Source: Eukaryota sp. TZLM1-RC (lineage: Eukaryota; Metamonada: BaSk clade). Taken from it: a DNA stretch of 64,000 nucleotides. Positions 11,801 to 22,002 of the stretch are shown here, piece by piece. Both the position numbers and the translations under genes were made by a program. The stretch is from assembly GCA_040285825.1 (NCBI GenBank), contig JAUPSS010000005.1, forward strand, positions 372,001 through 436,000. Direction: 5' to 3'. Below the pieces are notes generated by a model that saw only the letters and a program-made list of their open reading frames with translations, made no database searches and was not told the DNA's origin. Position 1 is the stretch's first letter. Each line of letters opens with the position of its first letter.

Positions 11801-12481
11801 TTATTTTAGATACAATGAACCAACACGAGGTCGTTCGAGTTGAATAAGCATTCTACTAGCAAAATCACTCAGCTTGATTCTATCAAGCTCAACCCCCAAA
11901 ACGTAAGCAACACCAACCACAAAGTCAACAACAGACTCTACGGTAAACGAATCACTTCCAAGTCCAAGCAACAGTAACCATGGTTCAGAAAGTAGGTCAA
12001 TAAACTTCTGGGTATTACCAGTCCCTCCAGGAAGCTCTTCCTGCCATATGGGTAGTTCTACGGAAGGTGTCAGACCATGTGGTTGCATGTAGAAAGGTGT
12101 TGTGTGGAGAGGGGAGAACTGAGTTTTGTCAGTTGAAGAGAGTACAATAGGTATCGTCCTATTCGATTTTAAGAAGGAAACTACTGATTGAACAAAAGAA
12201 ACGTTTTGTCCTCTTAAAGGATGTGATCGTAATACTAGCACATACATATCATCTATTGGTCCGTGTAATGTAATGGGAAGTTTGACACCTTGGTCGTCTG
12301 ATGAGCATATTGGAACTACTAAATCAGTGTCGATTGCTGCAAAAAATGGTAAATCAAGAGCTTTTACAAAGAGTTCAGTGGTGAACATGGGAATGAATCC
12401 CACACTGATGGTTGGAATCAACACCTTCGTGCCTTCTAATTCATGTGTGACAGAGTCAAATGTAAGTACTTTGGTTTGCAT
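11801..12481 (-). CDS. PSMG2: proteasome assembly chaperone 2 (PAC2 family)
   Basis: A 226-residue protein of the PAC2/PSMG2/Add66 family, which pairs with PAC1 to guide alpha-ring assembly of the 20S proteasome. Family features seen: the N-terminal strand-turn KVLIPTISVGFIPMF, equivalent to the human LLMPAVSVGNVGQLA region; the central IPIVLSSTDKTQFSPLHTTP, matching the human VIVLSSSHSY...STPF block; and a proline/glycine turn LPGGTGN, matching IPGGGITK. Length is slightly below the human protein (264). The chosen ATG at 12481 leaves only a short leader before the conserved strand, as in other members. The gene sits between two LINE fragments and has no close partner gene. Confidence 0.82.
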   Translation of the reverse strand: MQTKVLTFDSVTHELEGTKVLIPTISVGFIPMFTTELFVKALDLPFFAAIDTDLVVPICSSDDQGVKLPITLHGPIDDMYVLVLRSHPLRGQNVSFVQSVVSFLKSNRTIPIVLSSTDKTQFSPLHTTPFYMQPHGLTPSVELPIWQEELPGGTGNTQKFIDLLSEPWLLLLGLGSDSFTVESVVDFVVGVAYVLGVELDRIKLSDFASRMLIQLERPRVGSLYLK

Positions 12482-12659
12482 TTTTGTGAATGCAAGATTA
12501 ATTCTTCAGATTCAACATTTTTAAACTCAACCAAAAATCTTAACTAAAACTTTTGCATACTTGAACCCCACCAATCGAATGACGCAAGAATTTCACTATT
12601 CACTTGAATAGCAACTCGCTTGTCACAAAAGTCCGGAATGTCATTCAAAATGAAGTTAA

Positions 12660-13430
12660 TTTAACGATGAAGGGCTTTCATCATTATTTGTCACAATTGT
12701 ACCACAAAGATTTGGAATATGTGTCTCTAATGAAGCTTTTGTAACAAAAATGAGACTAATTCTGATTATCTCTATTGACCAACTTCTATTAAAAGAAACA
12801 TGTATTTGTTCTAATTCATCACAGCTCATGCTTTAAAATGTCACAAATTGATAACTTATCGTTCTTCAGTACATGATGCTGTCAGAGAAACCGTTTTTAA
12901 TATGGCAAGAAATGCAAAAATCCAGTGTATTAAGGAGCCTTTGCTATGAGAAACATTGTCATTATCCAAGTTTGGTTCTGATGACAGAGGTGATCTTTAC
13001 TGTGACTGGATTGATAAATGTGTTGCTAAATTCGTCTCCCGTAATGTTGCAAATGACACTTTAATTCAAAGAAGGAAACTCAACCTTGTGAAAACGAATG
13101 CAAAACATAGAAAATATGATACAGACATCCAAGAAGCTAACACTGATAGCAACAGACGACTTGTTTTTATTGCTTTTCCATTTTCTATACACGGAAGACT
13201 ATCAGTATAAGCAGGAAATTATTTGATTGTTTTCCACAAATTGGTTCAAGAAAAAACCATGAAGAGATTAGATGTCTTTTTTGGTGGTCGCGAAGTCAAT
13301 TTGCTATAATTAACAGATTACCTCGGTTTTTTAATCGAATAAGAGAAGCAATGGCGAGAAAACAAGCAGATCAGTATTTTGTAGACATTGAATTCAGTCC
13401 CATTAGTGCTGATTTAATTTTATTAAAATC
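12660..13430 (+). mobile_element. LINE-A degenerate copy
   Basis: In broken plus-strand frames this region repeats the LINE-A C-terminal half: the block around the PRRFG motif (12690-12720), the CICSNS cysteine cluster (12805), the YRSSVHDAV segment (12860), the GSDDRGDLYCDW segment (12975) and the IAFPFS segment (13170). Several stop codons and one-base shifts interrupt it, including a TGA after the cysteine cluster. It reaches to within about 70 bp of the NOC1 start codon, so it makes up most of the PSMG2-NOC1 intergenic space. Confidence 0.8.
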
Positions 13431-13497
13431 TACAGATCAATACAATCAATTTTGCATAGTTTGAAGTAACTTAAACTATCAACCACCTCTTTCTCCA

Positions 13498-15756
13498 ATG
13501 TCACGGCGCTCGCGGGTTGACCCGAAAGTCCTATTCCTTAAAGCGGAAACCTTGTATAATGAACAGAGCACAAAGGCCAAGCGCAAATCAGTTCTTTCTG
13601 ATCTTGCTGAATCTGGTACCATTGAGGACAGAATCTCTTCATTGGCTCTCAACGTGTCTTCTAACAAATGCATATCTTCTCTGTCCCAGCTTCTTGACCT
13701 CTTACACTCATGCCGTCGATCCACACGTCCTTCTATTATCGCTGCTCTAGCTGATGTCTTTGGTTCTTCTCTCCTTCCTGCTGATTCTGAGCTCATCTCA
13801 TTCACTTACCGGCCTCTTTCATCTTCCACTTCCGACTCACTCCTTATTCAATACTACACTGAAGATCGTATCAAACACTTTTACTCCCAATTCATCACCT
13901 ACCTACAGTCTTTCTCAGACCCTATATACCACAATAGACAAGCCATTCTCAATACTGCATTTACTCTTGCCCCCTCTTCTCCCGAACAAGTTTCCTCATT
14001 GGTTCATGTCATTGCCACTAGACTATCTGACCAGGATAAGCGGTTAGCGTCACAAGCAGCTGATAAGCTGTTAAAATTGAGTCGAATGGGGATGTTGCTG
14101 AAAAAAGTAACAGTTGATTGTGTGATTGCAATCATTGCTGATACCAAAAGCGGAAAGTTTGTCCGCTATCACAGTCAATTATATTCTGTTCATTTCCTTT
14201 CTAATGTTGATCTAGATTCAAGTAAAGATCTCGCTTTGGCAAAGTCCATGGTTGATGTATACACTAACATTCTATCAGTTTTATTGAAGGCAGCTGAAAT
14301 GGATTTAAAAGAAGAAGTAGAGGAGAAGCAACAAAAACAAAAGAAAAGGAGGGGTAAACGGTCAAAAAAGGAGGTCAAAAATCAAAAAGTCAATGAAAGT
14401 CATGAGAAATTGATCGGTTTGGACAGTGCATCAAGGACTAGGTTGCTTTTTCTGATCTTGATTGGTATTCAGAAATTGATTGAAATCTTTGGAACCTTTA
14501 TGGACTTTTTCGAGACTTTAAAAGACCATTTTGATCTTTTATTTAAACTGATTCACACGGCACCAATGTCTACTATCTCTAAAATATTTGAAATAATACG
14601 AACTTCCATCACGTCATCAGCTCAAAATTCAGAAGACTGTACAGCAATTTCTGACCGATTCTACCGTTCCCTTTACCATTCAATTACTGTTTCCTTAGAG
14701 GATTCGTCACGAAGCTCGAAATTTTTGAATTTGATCTACCAATCAATTAGAGATGATCCCAATCCTGTAAGAGCTCTTTCTTTTGTTCATAAATTGGTAT
14801 CTGTCGCCATAAATGGTTCTCCTAGTTTGATCATTGGTATTTTAATCGTTGTTTCCGAAATTGCAAAGGGAAGACCTGAAGTGTTCAATTTGATACTAGA
14901 CTCGGAAAAGGATATTTTATCTGTATTAAAAGATAGAATTGATGATCACCCATCATTTAATCAATCAAATCTGACTTTTGACCTTGCATCACGTGACCCC
15001 AGGTCTGTTGGTGGAGGTTGTCTTTGGGGATTACTTTTGTTGTCTCGTCATTATCACCCCACAGTCAAATTGTTTGTTGGTAATTTATTTAACAAGAAGT
15101 TTATCAAATATGACGGAGATCCATTTAAGGATTTTTGTATTTCTTCGTTTTTAGACAAATTTGCTGTGAAGAATCCCAAACAGATAGCGACTTCTGATGA
15201 AGGCGAAATGGTTAGAGTTAATTTATCATTAGGTGATGCAGGTAAAGCACTGAGAAAGTTCTTTTCTGAACACGTGACAGTCAAGAAAAACGTTGACCGT
15301 GACGTGGATGAAGAAATAGTTGATTTTGATAATTGTGGGGATGATTTGGATTCTGATGTGGAAAAACAGTTGTTGAAAGCTGTGGAGGAGGAGGAGGAGG
15401 TTCAAAAAAGTGGCTCAAAAACTGTCAATGATGACGATAGTGATGAGTTGGAAGAGCAAAATTCCGAATCTAATGAGGATGAAGGTCATAAATATGAAGA
15501 TTTGATTGAAATGTCTGAATCGGAAACTGAATTAATGGATCCAACAGGTGCTGTAGTTGGCGGATTCTCTGATGTTGACGAAGAAGATTTGATTGATTTT
15601 AGTCAGAAGACTTCTGTTGATCCCAATGTCTCTGCATTTGCTGATGCTGCTGAATATGAAGACTATATGCTGAGTGAGCCTGAGGAAGAACAACCAGTGG
15701 TTAAGCCAAAACGGAGAAAAGGTGGAAAGAATGATAAAAAGAAGAGGAGAAGATAG
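13498..15756 (+). CDS. NOC1: ribosome biogenesis protein NOC1 / MAK21 (CEBPZ, CBF domain)
   Basis: A 752-residue intronless protein of the CBF/Mak21 family. In yeast this protein (Noc1/Mak21) works with Noc2 in early pre-60S assembly and export. Helical-repeat sequence fills residues 1-480, with a lysine-rich insert (KEEVEEKQQKQKKRRGKR) near 275-300. The diagnostic CBF block lies near residues 500-560: GGGCLWGLLLLSRHYHPTV, then a GDPFKDFCISSFLDKF segment matching the GDPLxDFxLxxFLDRF motif of the family. The C-terminal 150 residues are acidic (EEEEE, DDDSDELEE), ending in a basic tail KPKRRKGGKNDKKKRRR that probably directs nucleolar entry. The first ATG has no competing upstream start. The 3' end converges on the HORMA gene about 120 bp away. 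Confidence 0.88.
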   Translation: MSRRSRVDPKVLFLKAETLYNEQSTKAKRKSVLSDLAESGTIEDRISSLALNVSSNKCISSLSQLLDLLHSCRRSTRPSIIAALADVFGSSLLPADSELISFTYRPLSSSTSDSLLIQYYTEDRIKHFYSQFITYLQSFSDPIYHNRQAILNTAFTLAPSSPEQVSSLVHVIATRLSDQDKRLASQAADKLLKLSRMGMLLKKVTVDCVIAIIADTKSGKFVRYHSQLYSVHFLSNVDLDSSKDLALAKSMVDVYTNILSVLLKAAEMDLKEEVEEKQQKQKKRRGKRSKKEVKNQKVNESHEKLIGLDSASRTRLLFLILIGIQKLIEIFGTFMDFFETLKDHFDLLFKLIHTAPMSTISKIFEIIRTSITSSAQNSEDCTAISDRFYRSLYHSITVSLEDSSRSSKFLNLIYQSIRDDPNPVRALSFVHKLVSVAINGSPSLIIGILIVVSEIAKGRPEVFNLILDSEKDILSVLKDRIDDHPSFNQSNLTFDLASRDPRSVGGGCLWGLLLLSRHYHPTVKLFVGNLFNKKFIKYDGDPFKDFCISSFLDKFAVKNPKQIATSDEGEMVRVNLSLGDAGKALRKFFSEHVTVKKNVDRDVDEEIVDFDNCGDDLDSDVEKQLLKAVEEEEEVQKSGSKTVNDDDSDELEEQNSESNEDEGHKYEDLIEMSESETELMDPTGAVVGGFSDVDEEDLIDFSQKTSVDPNVSAFADAAEYEDYMLSEPEEEQPVVKPKRRKGGKNDKKKRRR

Positions 15757-15877
15757 TATTTAGTTTTTTTTAGTTTTATTAAATTCAGGATTTTTTTAAC
15801 TTAATTTGTTTTATTTAAAGAAATTTACATAAATTGATGAATTTATTTTATTTTATTTTTAAATATTAAATAACAAA

Positions 15878-17237
15878 CTACACATTAATTCTCGCTCTTT
15901 TTGTTGGTGGAGCCATTACTTGATGAATTGGCTCCCTTATAATAGAAACTTTGGTCATATCACCATATGAAGGAACTTGACTTTCAGTGGAATCAACAAC
16001 CACAAGTCCTCTTTTTCTTGAAGATTCAAGGGGAATTCCCAAAAGTTCAGCATCTTCTTCATTTTTTGGAACAATTTTATCAACAAATGAATACTTTGTA
16101 GTTATACCGTGTCCGCTTGACTGAAGATAGCCCAAATTTACGAGACCTTCTAAGACTCTTCTGATTTCTGGACTTGTTGTCTTGATTGCAGATTTAATTT
16201 GACCAATTTTGACACACCTTGAACTCAAAATGTATTTTCGAATTTGGACAGAAACATCATCATGAACTTCCTCTTCAATGGGCACCACTTCTGATTCTGC
16301 ACGATCTTCATTATATTCTTCTTGCGTGGTAGAATCTTCTTGGCTTGGTTCTTCTTCTTCCTGGATTACAGTGGATTCTTGAATTTCAGGTTTGGCTTCT
16401 TGCTCAGGAATTTCAGGGGAAGTTTCACCATCATTTTCCTGTGGCTTGACAATTTCTCCATTCTCAATTAAGGCCACTTCTTCTCCTTCATCGTTCTGCG
16501 CTTTGAAGTTTTCTAGGCGGTCTAGATTGTCTATAGAGGTTTTGATCTTGAGTCCTAATGAATGATATGGAGTGGTTACTGATCCTATTTCCAACTTGAG
16601 TGGCTTTGATACATAGTTGAAGGCCTCATCAAATGTGGCACTGCGGAAAAACACGGGTTCGTAATCAGCTGGAGTATGATCATAATAAAACAGTTTCATT
16701 ACAATGTATCGCTCGTTGGGAATGTCTGTCAGGGTCTGGGCTAGCGTTATGAGAGTTCTAAGCATGGTGGTTGTACTTTTTCTAACGGCTTCTCTGTCTA
16801 CTGGCATTGTAGCATCTTTTTCATCTCCATTAGCCTGCTTTGTTATTCCTAAACTCACGTTTCCACCATCATATGCTATGCGAAATGTGTAAGATTCGAT
16901 CAATGTAGATTCCTGCTTTGGATCCAAATAAATTCCAAATACAATCTCTTTTAGCTAACATTAGAATGGAAAAGGTTCATACATATTTCTTTTGAAGAGC
17001 TTCAAAGACACCATATTCCAACCAACTGACGATGGTCTTTGCCTCAGGAACAGTAGATAGCAAGGACTTGATGGTTAAACCAGCTAGAGGGCGATCTTCG
17101 AAACAATCTTCCGGAAAGAGGTTTCGGAGATAACAAACACTAGAGATGGCAGTTCGCATGAGATTACGAACAAGAATAAGACTCTGACCAGAGGTAACAC
17201 TCTCGGTAGACGTACGAACAGCTTGTGCGGTGGCCAT
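15878..17237 (-). CDS. HORMAD1: HORMA-domain meiotic chromosome-axis protein (HORMAD1/Hop1-like)
   Basis: Two exons: 17237-16983 and 16954-15878, giving 443 residues. Exon 1 starts MATAQAVRTSTES and ends GVFEALQKKY; exon 2 continues LKEIVFGIYLDP, so the join rebuilds the HORMAD1 block that reads ALQKKYLRMVV in human. Further HORMA signatures are VMKLFYYDHTPADYEP and SVTTPYHSLGLKIKT. HORMA residues are about 10-240. An acidic linker follows, then a segment around 345-400 (IRKYILSSRCVKIGQIKSA ... VLEGLVNLGYLQ) that looks like a winged helix, as found in the chromatin-binding region of many Hop1 proteins. The C-terminus IHQVMAPPTKRARINV is basic and could serve as a closure motif; this is inference. 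The gene implies a meiotic programme. It is divergent from MsrA over 75 bp. Confidence 0.88.
16955..16982 (-). other. 28-nt spliceosomal intron in the HORMA gene
   Basis: The minus strand reads GTATGA at the 5' end, TTCTAATG as a likely branch region and TTAG at the 3' end. Removing exactly 28 nt deletes an in-frame TGA and joins KKY to LKEIVFG, which restores a conserved HORMAD1 block. Confidence 0.88.
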
Positions 17238-17312
17238 TAATTCTGAGGAGGGGATGTCTTTGAAGCAGGCAAAATTGGTGTTTTGAATTGCTCTGCATTT
17301 CTCTCAACAATT
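17238..17312. promoter_or_regulatory. divergent promoter between the HORMA gene and MsrA
   Basis: Only 75 bp separate the two divergent start codons (17237 minus, 17313 plus). Both promoters and 5' leaders must overlap here or extend into the opposite gene. I see no clear TATA element. Confidence 0.5.
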
Positions 17313-17843
17313 ATGATATCAACTATTGTGCTTGGTACTGGTTGCTTTTGGTGTAGTGATTCTATCTTTAGATCACTCAAGGGTGTTATTACTGTAGAGA
17401 CAGGATATGCTAATGGTCACATCGATAATCCTACATATAAACAAGTGTGTTCAGGAAATACTGGTCACGTTGAGGTGGTACGAATCACATTTAGAACTGA
17501 AGTTATCTCTCTTATCGATCTACTGAATGTCTTTTGGTACTCTCATGATCCCACTAGCAAAGACAAACAGGGATGTGATGTAGGTCCTCAATACAGATCT
17601 GTTATATTATTTACAAATCATGAACAGAAACAAATTGCTCAAGAGTCGATGTTAGAGATGCAAGAAGGACCTTGGAGAGGACGACCTATTGTCACTGAAG
17701 TTCAACCACTTTCTTGTTTCTTCAACGCTGAGGATTACCATCAAAACTATTGTGCCAAGAATCCCTCTGTGCCATTTTGTTTGTCTCAAATATTTCCAAA
17801 AGTAACCAAAATGCGTTCAAAGTTTCCTGATTTGTTTATTTAA
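17313..17843 (+). CDS. MSRA: peptide methionine sulfoxide reductase A
   Basis: A 176-residue MsrA, which reduces methionine-S-sulfoxide in proteins with thioredoxin as electron donor. The active-site motif GTGCFWC (residues 8-14) holds the catalytic cysteine. Other signatures: VETGYANGHIDNPTYKQVC, GHVEVVRI, FWYSHDPTSKDKQGCDVGPQ, YRSVI and FFNAEDYHQNYCAKN. A frame with no ATG extends ten codons upstream; the first ATG at 17313 places GCFWC at the usual distance from the N-terminus, so I chose it. Extra cysteines near the end (YC, FC) could be resolving cysteines. No targeting signal is obvious, so a cytosolic enzyme is likely. Confidence 0.93.
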   Translation: MISTIVLGTGCFWCSDSIFRSLKGVITVETGYANGHIDNPTYKQVCSGNTGHVEVVRITFRTEVISLIDLLNVFWYSHDPTSKDKQGCDVGPQYRSVILFTNHEQKQIAQESMLEMQEGPWRGRPIVTEVQPLSCFFNAEDYHQNYCAKNPSVPFCLSQIFPKVTKMRSKFPDLFI

Positions 17844-18555
17844 GCAGTTTTTATTCGATAACTGTTGGACGATAGCCACTTACGTTTTCGAAAAGTAGAG
17901 TGTAAGTGAACAAGGTTTTCCTCTTTTGTGGTTGTTTAAATAGCCATTGGTTGTACAAATAAATCCCTCACTAAATACACCACTACAGAAATGGCATTTT
18001 TTTATATTAGCATCAAGTTAAGAAGAAATAGGCACAGTAGCTAAACTGTTTAATGTACATATACAAGAGATAGTGGCGAAATAGGATCCATTGAAAAATG
18101 TAAATTCAAGCATAATTGCATTATGTGAAATGAAAGTTTGTGAAATATTGGTTTTGCTTATAGTAATGACAATTCATAGTGTTAAAAATTGTGCCTCAAC
18201 AGCTTATAAGTATCTGACTGTTATAGATACTGACTATTGGTGTTAATGGCAGATTGAGCAGCAAACACGGTCAAGAACCATCATCTTTACCTTACAAATA
18301 TATTTTTCAACGACAGCTTGCGATTCCAAAATTTGATGAATATTTGAGATTTTTTTCAAAAATTCCAGAGTTGATACTATTTAAACAGACTTACTCTTAT
18401 TGAGAATGTGAGGCAAGTATGGCTCAACTGTTCACTTGTATTTCTTTTCAATAACAACATGTCTAAAAGATAATGAAACAAAAGCAAAAATGATTCTTCT
18501 ATTAGTAAGTAAACTCAGCCAAATTTCCAACATATACTAGTTGTCCCAATTGTCG
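17844..18555. other. AT-rich intergenic spacer
   Basis: No reading frame, RNA gene or repeat that I can support. It lies between the MsrA stop and the next LINE fragment. Confidence 0.5.
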
Positions 18556-18559
18556 ACCC

Positions 18560-18880
18560 AAAATACAATTTCTATCCATTTGTATTTTCTCTTTTTGGTT
18601 CACTTGCTCCCACGGTTTGACGTTTTTTTGCCAATTTTGAAATGATTGTAAAGAGAAGAACCGATTGAAATTTTAACAAATTGTTTGGGCAAAATAGAAC
18701 TGTGTTGTCTATTTTTAAGGGGAAGTTGAAGATGGTTGATGAAGCTCTGCTTTCTCTTGGATGTAACTCTGAGAGAGTTGCATCTAATTGTTTTGTTTTG
18801 GGAGAGATGGATTATTTAGATGTTGATTCGTCAGTTGTTTAATTAACAAATACTATTGAAAAAAATATGCTAGTGGAGAA
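18560..18880 (+). mobile_element. LINE-B 3'-end fragment
   Basis: Plus-strand copy of the last about 300 bp of LINE-B in broken frames. It carries the YPFVFSLFGSLAPT-like block near 18575, the MIVKRR segment near 18650 and the closing block near 18775-18840 with SERVASN, FVLGEMDYLDVD and a stop. The same 3' end occurs at 19213 (minus) and 24150-24360 (plus). A run of A residues follows at about 18858. Confidence 0.75.
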
Positions 18881-19199
18881 ACTGAACTCTGGAAACACAT
18901 TTCCATAATGTCATTTTATTGTTGTTCAGAAAACGAGTCTCTTAATATTTGTTTATCATAATAAATTGTTGTGAAGTTCCTTGTTGAATGTATCCGTCAA
19001 TTCCCATTTTCTTTGCTTCTTCTGCGTTCTTGATGTGTTCTCCCTCTGACAAGGCGTTCAAGCTGCTATTCAGGTAGTTTTTTGCATTTGCTAATTAAAT
19101 GTCGGTTTCTTGCAATTCAAGGCAATGTAAAAAATACTGGGAATGTTGTTATTGTTAATAAGTTAAGGGAACTCTAGACTTTTTTTAACAAAATTTTAA

Positions 19200-20395
19200 T
19201 TTTATTCAAAACCTATAAATCAACATCTAAAAAATCCATCTCTCCCAGAACAAAAACACTAGATGCAACTCTCTCATAGTGAGATCCAAGAGAAAGCAAA
19301 GCATCAGAAACCATCTTCAACATCCCCTTAAAAATAGAAAACACAATTCTATTTTGCCAAAACAATCTATTGAAATTTCTCCCAGTTCTTCTCTTTACAA
19401 TCATTTCAAAATCATCCAAAAAACGTAAAGCAGTTGGTGAAAGTGAACCAAAAAGGGAAAATACAAATGGATACAAATTGTATTTTGCATGCTGTAGACT
19501 GGCCAATTTGGACAAAGGTTCATTGTATTTTTTGAATTTAAAATTTTCAGCATTTGAAAGGGGATTATGAATTTCAGAATTAACTAGCCTTACATTTGAG
19601 GCATTACAAGGATCATCAGACATTACATCCAATAAAATGAAACTTCCATCTAATCCAGGTAATATAACATCACCTCTATTATTCTTATGAAAATCATCTT
19701 CAGCATCAATCAGATTTGACAACAGAGGTTCCAAGAAGGATTCAATTCTATGAGATTTACACATACAATATAACTGGTCTCTCACAGCATCATGAACCTT
19801 GCTTCTAAAAGTAATAAAATGTTTACAATTTAACAAATGAGTAGTTGTAATTTCTCGAGAACATTTACAAATTAAATTATGAGGTAAATTATCAGGCCAG
19901 ATAAAGGAACGAAATCTCATATTCAGAGTCCAAGCAGAATCGGATAAGAGAGTACCATAAACTTGTGGAATTGTTGTTACTAAGGCAGAAGAAGTACTAT
20001 CACGCATATCTTGTAAAAGATTTGCAAAAGCGAGATTATTTTTCTTGGCCAAGCCAAGTCTAACATCAAAATCCAAGCTTTCAAAAATCTTTGACAATTT
20101 TTGTTAAAGCTTTTTACAGCAAAACTGTAAATTAAAAAGAGATCGGTTTGGAATTTCTTGAATTGATTGAGGAAAAAATTTGGTCCAAATTTGTGGCGGC
20201 AATTTTTCAAGTTCACAAGATAACTCATACAAATAGACTCTAACTCTAGACTTGCAATGTTTTAGAGAAGTGACAAAATCATTTGTGGAGGTTATTGAAA
20301 GGATTTTTGAGCCAATGGTGTCACACAATTGTACAAGCAAAACATGCAATTGCAACATATTGTATTGAATCAAGATTATAATTTGCATTTCCAAT
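19200..20395 (-). mobile_element. LINE-B, 5'-truncated RLE-type non-LTR retrotransposon
   Basis: The minus strand holds one long frame (20097-19213, 294 codons) preceded by a shifted frame (20394-20104) of the thumb region. The long frame has CKCSREITTTHLLNC (C-x-C-x7-H-x3-C), FRSKVHDAVRD, an EPLL pair, NNRGDVILP, ILLDVMSD and KFKKYNE, the same order as in LINE-A, so it is again a CCHC knuckle plus a restriction-like endonuclease. The last domain ends LGEMDFLDVDL with a stop, then an A-rich 3' tail. The reverse transcriptase palm is absent. The truncated end lies about 60 bp from the CAP-H2 start codon. Confidence 0.85.
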
Positions 20396-20454
20396 TAAAT
20401 TCTTATTATACATAAAACCCTACTCACTGCATCATCATCTCTACTCCTTTATAA

Positions 20455-22002
20455 ATGAATGAATCAGACCCTCGGTCCCGATGGTGTCACCTGGTACAAC
20501 CATTCAAGGATTTAGCTGATAACTGGAACATTAACATTGATAAAGAACTTGAAAACTATATGGATGAACTTGATGCCATCAGCCAGGATACAGACAATGA
20601 CATTGACTTTGCTCACGCAGCAGTCGTCCTTCAAGGATCATCCAACATTTACTCACGCAAGGTTGAGTTCCTTCATCACTCACTGTACGATATCTTAGAA
20701 AACATCGATACTGGTGTACCCACTAAACAAAAACCTTCCAGATCTCGTAGAAACGTAAGTTTTTCCAATGAACTCTGTTGTGATCAAGACATTCCCGTTG
20801 CCAAAGCAAGTGACATCACCATATCACCCCAAGAAGAGTCAGAACTGCTCATCACTGGTTTCTTCTCCCACACTGAACCCAGACTTCCTCTCAATTCTAA
20901 TGTTGTTGATGCGGATGATGGTCCTTCGCCAGCTCTTCTCAACACTTTTCTCTCTTCATTGGCTGTGTCCGACAGTGGAGAGCTAGCTTTGGAATCTTGG
21001 GATGATAATGTTTTGCTACCAATTATTTCAAATGAAGGATCTTTTATTCAACGAAGCATTTCAGATGATAATAATAATAATGATTTTCTAGCTCTACATG
21101 AACCACTTTTTAATGATGATTTGCCACCTATACCACAAGATGACGTGGTTGATGACGGTTTTGATGACGTAGCAGTTGATGACGTGGTTGGGGAAGGTGA
21201 TTTGGATGAGGGAATGGCTGTCGTTGAGAATCAAGAACTTCCGAATTTAGAAAGCGTAATCAATCAACATCAATCAATTTCTGATTTTTGGACTGATTCT
21301 ATGAACCCTGATGAAGAATCCAGTTTACCATTAACCAAACCCAAACCTTTTAAGCCTTTAGATGAATCCAAATATCTAACACCACCAAATAAAAACAAAG
21401 ATTGGCTAGCTCCATTTGATATTGAACCGGAAACTGTGATGACGTGTGATGACGTCATCAATATTAATTCGCTCCAACCTTTAATTGACCAATTTGTGAA
21501 AAAGAAACGTGGTGATTTGGTCGAGTCAATGAAGTTCCAGGATGATGACGTTGATTCTGATTCAGGTGATGAAGGTCAATCCAGTCAACAACCCAGTCAA
21601 CCTATGAATCAATCATTTAATCAATCATTTAATCAATCAATGGATCATAATCAATCATTTTTGTTTAATGAGCCAAAAGTGGAAGATTTTATTACACTAG
21701 CCAATCAGCAAATGGAATCAAATACCAGTTACCTCAATCAAAAAGTTAATCAATGGCACGAGCAAGTTAATCAAATTTTGAACCATCAATCAAATCAAAA
21801 ACCTTTTGTAGTAGATGAGTATAGAAGTGTCGTTATTTCAAAGGTAGTGGAGAAGGAAAATCAAGTCAGTGATGTAATTGGTGATGAGAATTCATTTGAA
21901 GTCGCCAGGAATTTTGCAACTTTTTTACAATTAATTAATGATGGTGAAGTGGTTTGTGAAAAGGATGCTCAAAATAATTTAATAAATATTATTCGTGTTT
22001 AA
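20455..22002 (+). CDS. NCAPH2: condensin II kleisin-beta subunit CAP-H2
   Basis: A 515-residue protein. The N-terminal 80 residues match the CAP-H2 N-domain: CHLVQPFKDLADNWNINIDK, ELENYMDELDAI and AAVVLQGSSNIYSRKVEFLH are parallel to the human HLLQPIRDLTKNWEVDV, EYLEELDQI and ALLIQGSACVYSKKVEYL. This part binds the SMC2 neck. The middle is acidic and low complexity, with asparagine/aspartate runs and short NQSFNQSF repeats near residues 385-405. The C-terminus (about 460-515; ENSFEVARNFATFLQLINDG) matches the human FEVCRSMLASLQLAND segment that contacts the SMC4 head. It is a little shorter than human CAP-H2 (605). The family role is mitotic chromosome compaction. No intron is needed. A LINE-B copy fills its upstream region. 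Confidence 0.85.
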   Translation: MNESDPRSRWCHLVQPFKDLADNWNINIDKELENYMDELDAISQDTDNDIDFAHAAVVLQGSSNIYSRKVEFLHHSLYDILENIDTGVPTKQKPSRSRRNVSFSNELCCDQDIPVAKASDITISPQEESELLITGFFSHTEPRLPLNSNVVDADDGPSPALLNTFLSSLAVSDSGELALESWDDNVLLPIISNEGSFIQRSISDDNNNNDFLALHEPLFNDDLPPIPQDDVVDDGFDDVAVDDVVGEGDLDEGMAVVENQELPNLESVINQHQSISDFWTDSMNPDEESSLPLTKPKPFKPLDESKYLTPPNKNKDWLAPFDIEPETVMTCDDVININSLQPLIDQFVKKKRGDLVESMKFQDDDVDSDSGDEGQSSQQPSQPMNQSFNQSFNQSMDHNQSFLFNEPKVEDFITLANQQMESNTSYLNQKVNQWHEQVNQILNHQSNQKPFVVDEYRSVVISKVVEKENQVSDVIGDENSFEVARNFATFLQLINDGEVVCEKDAQNNLINIIRV

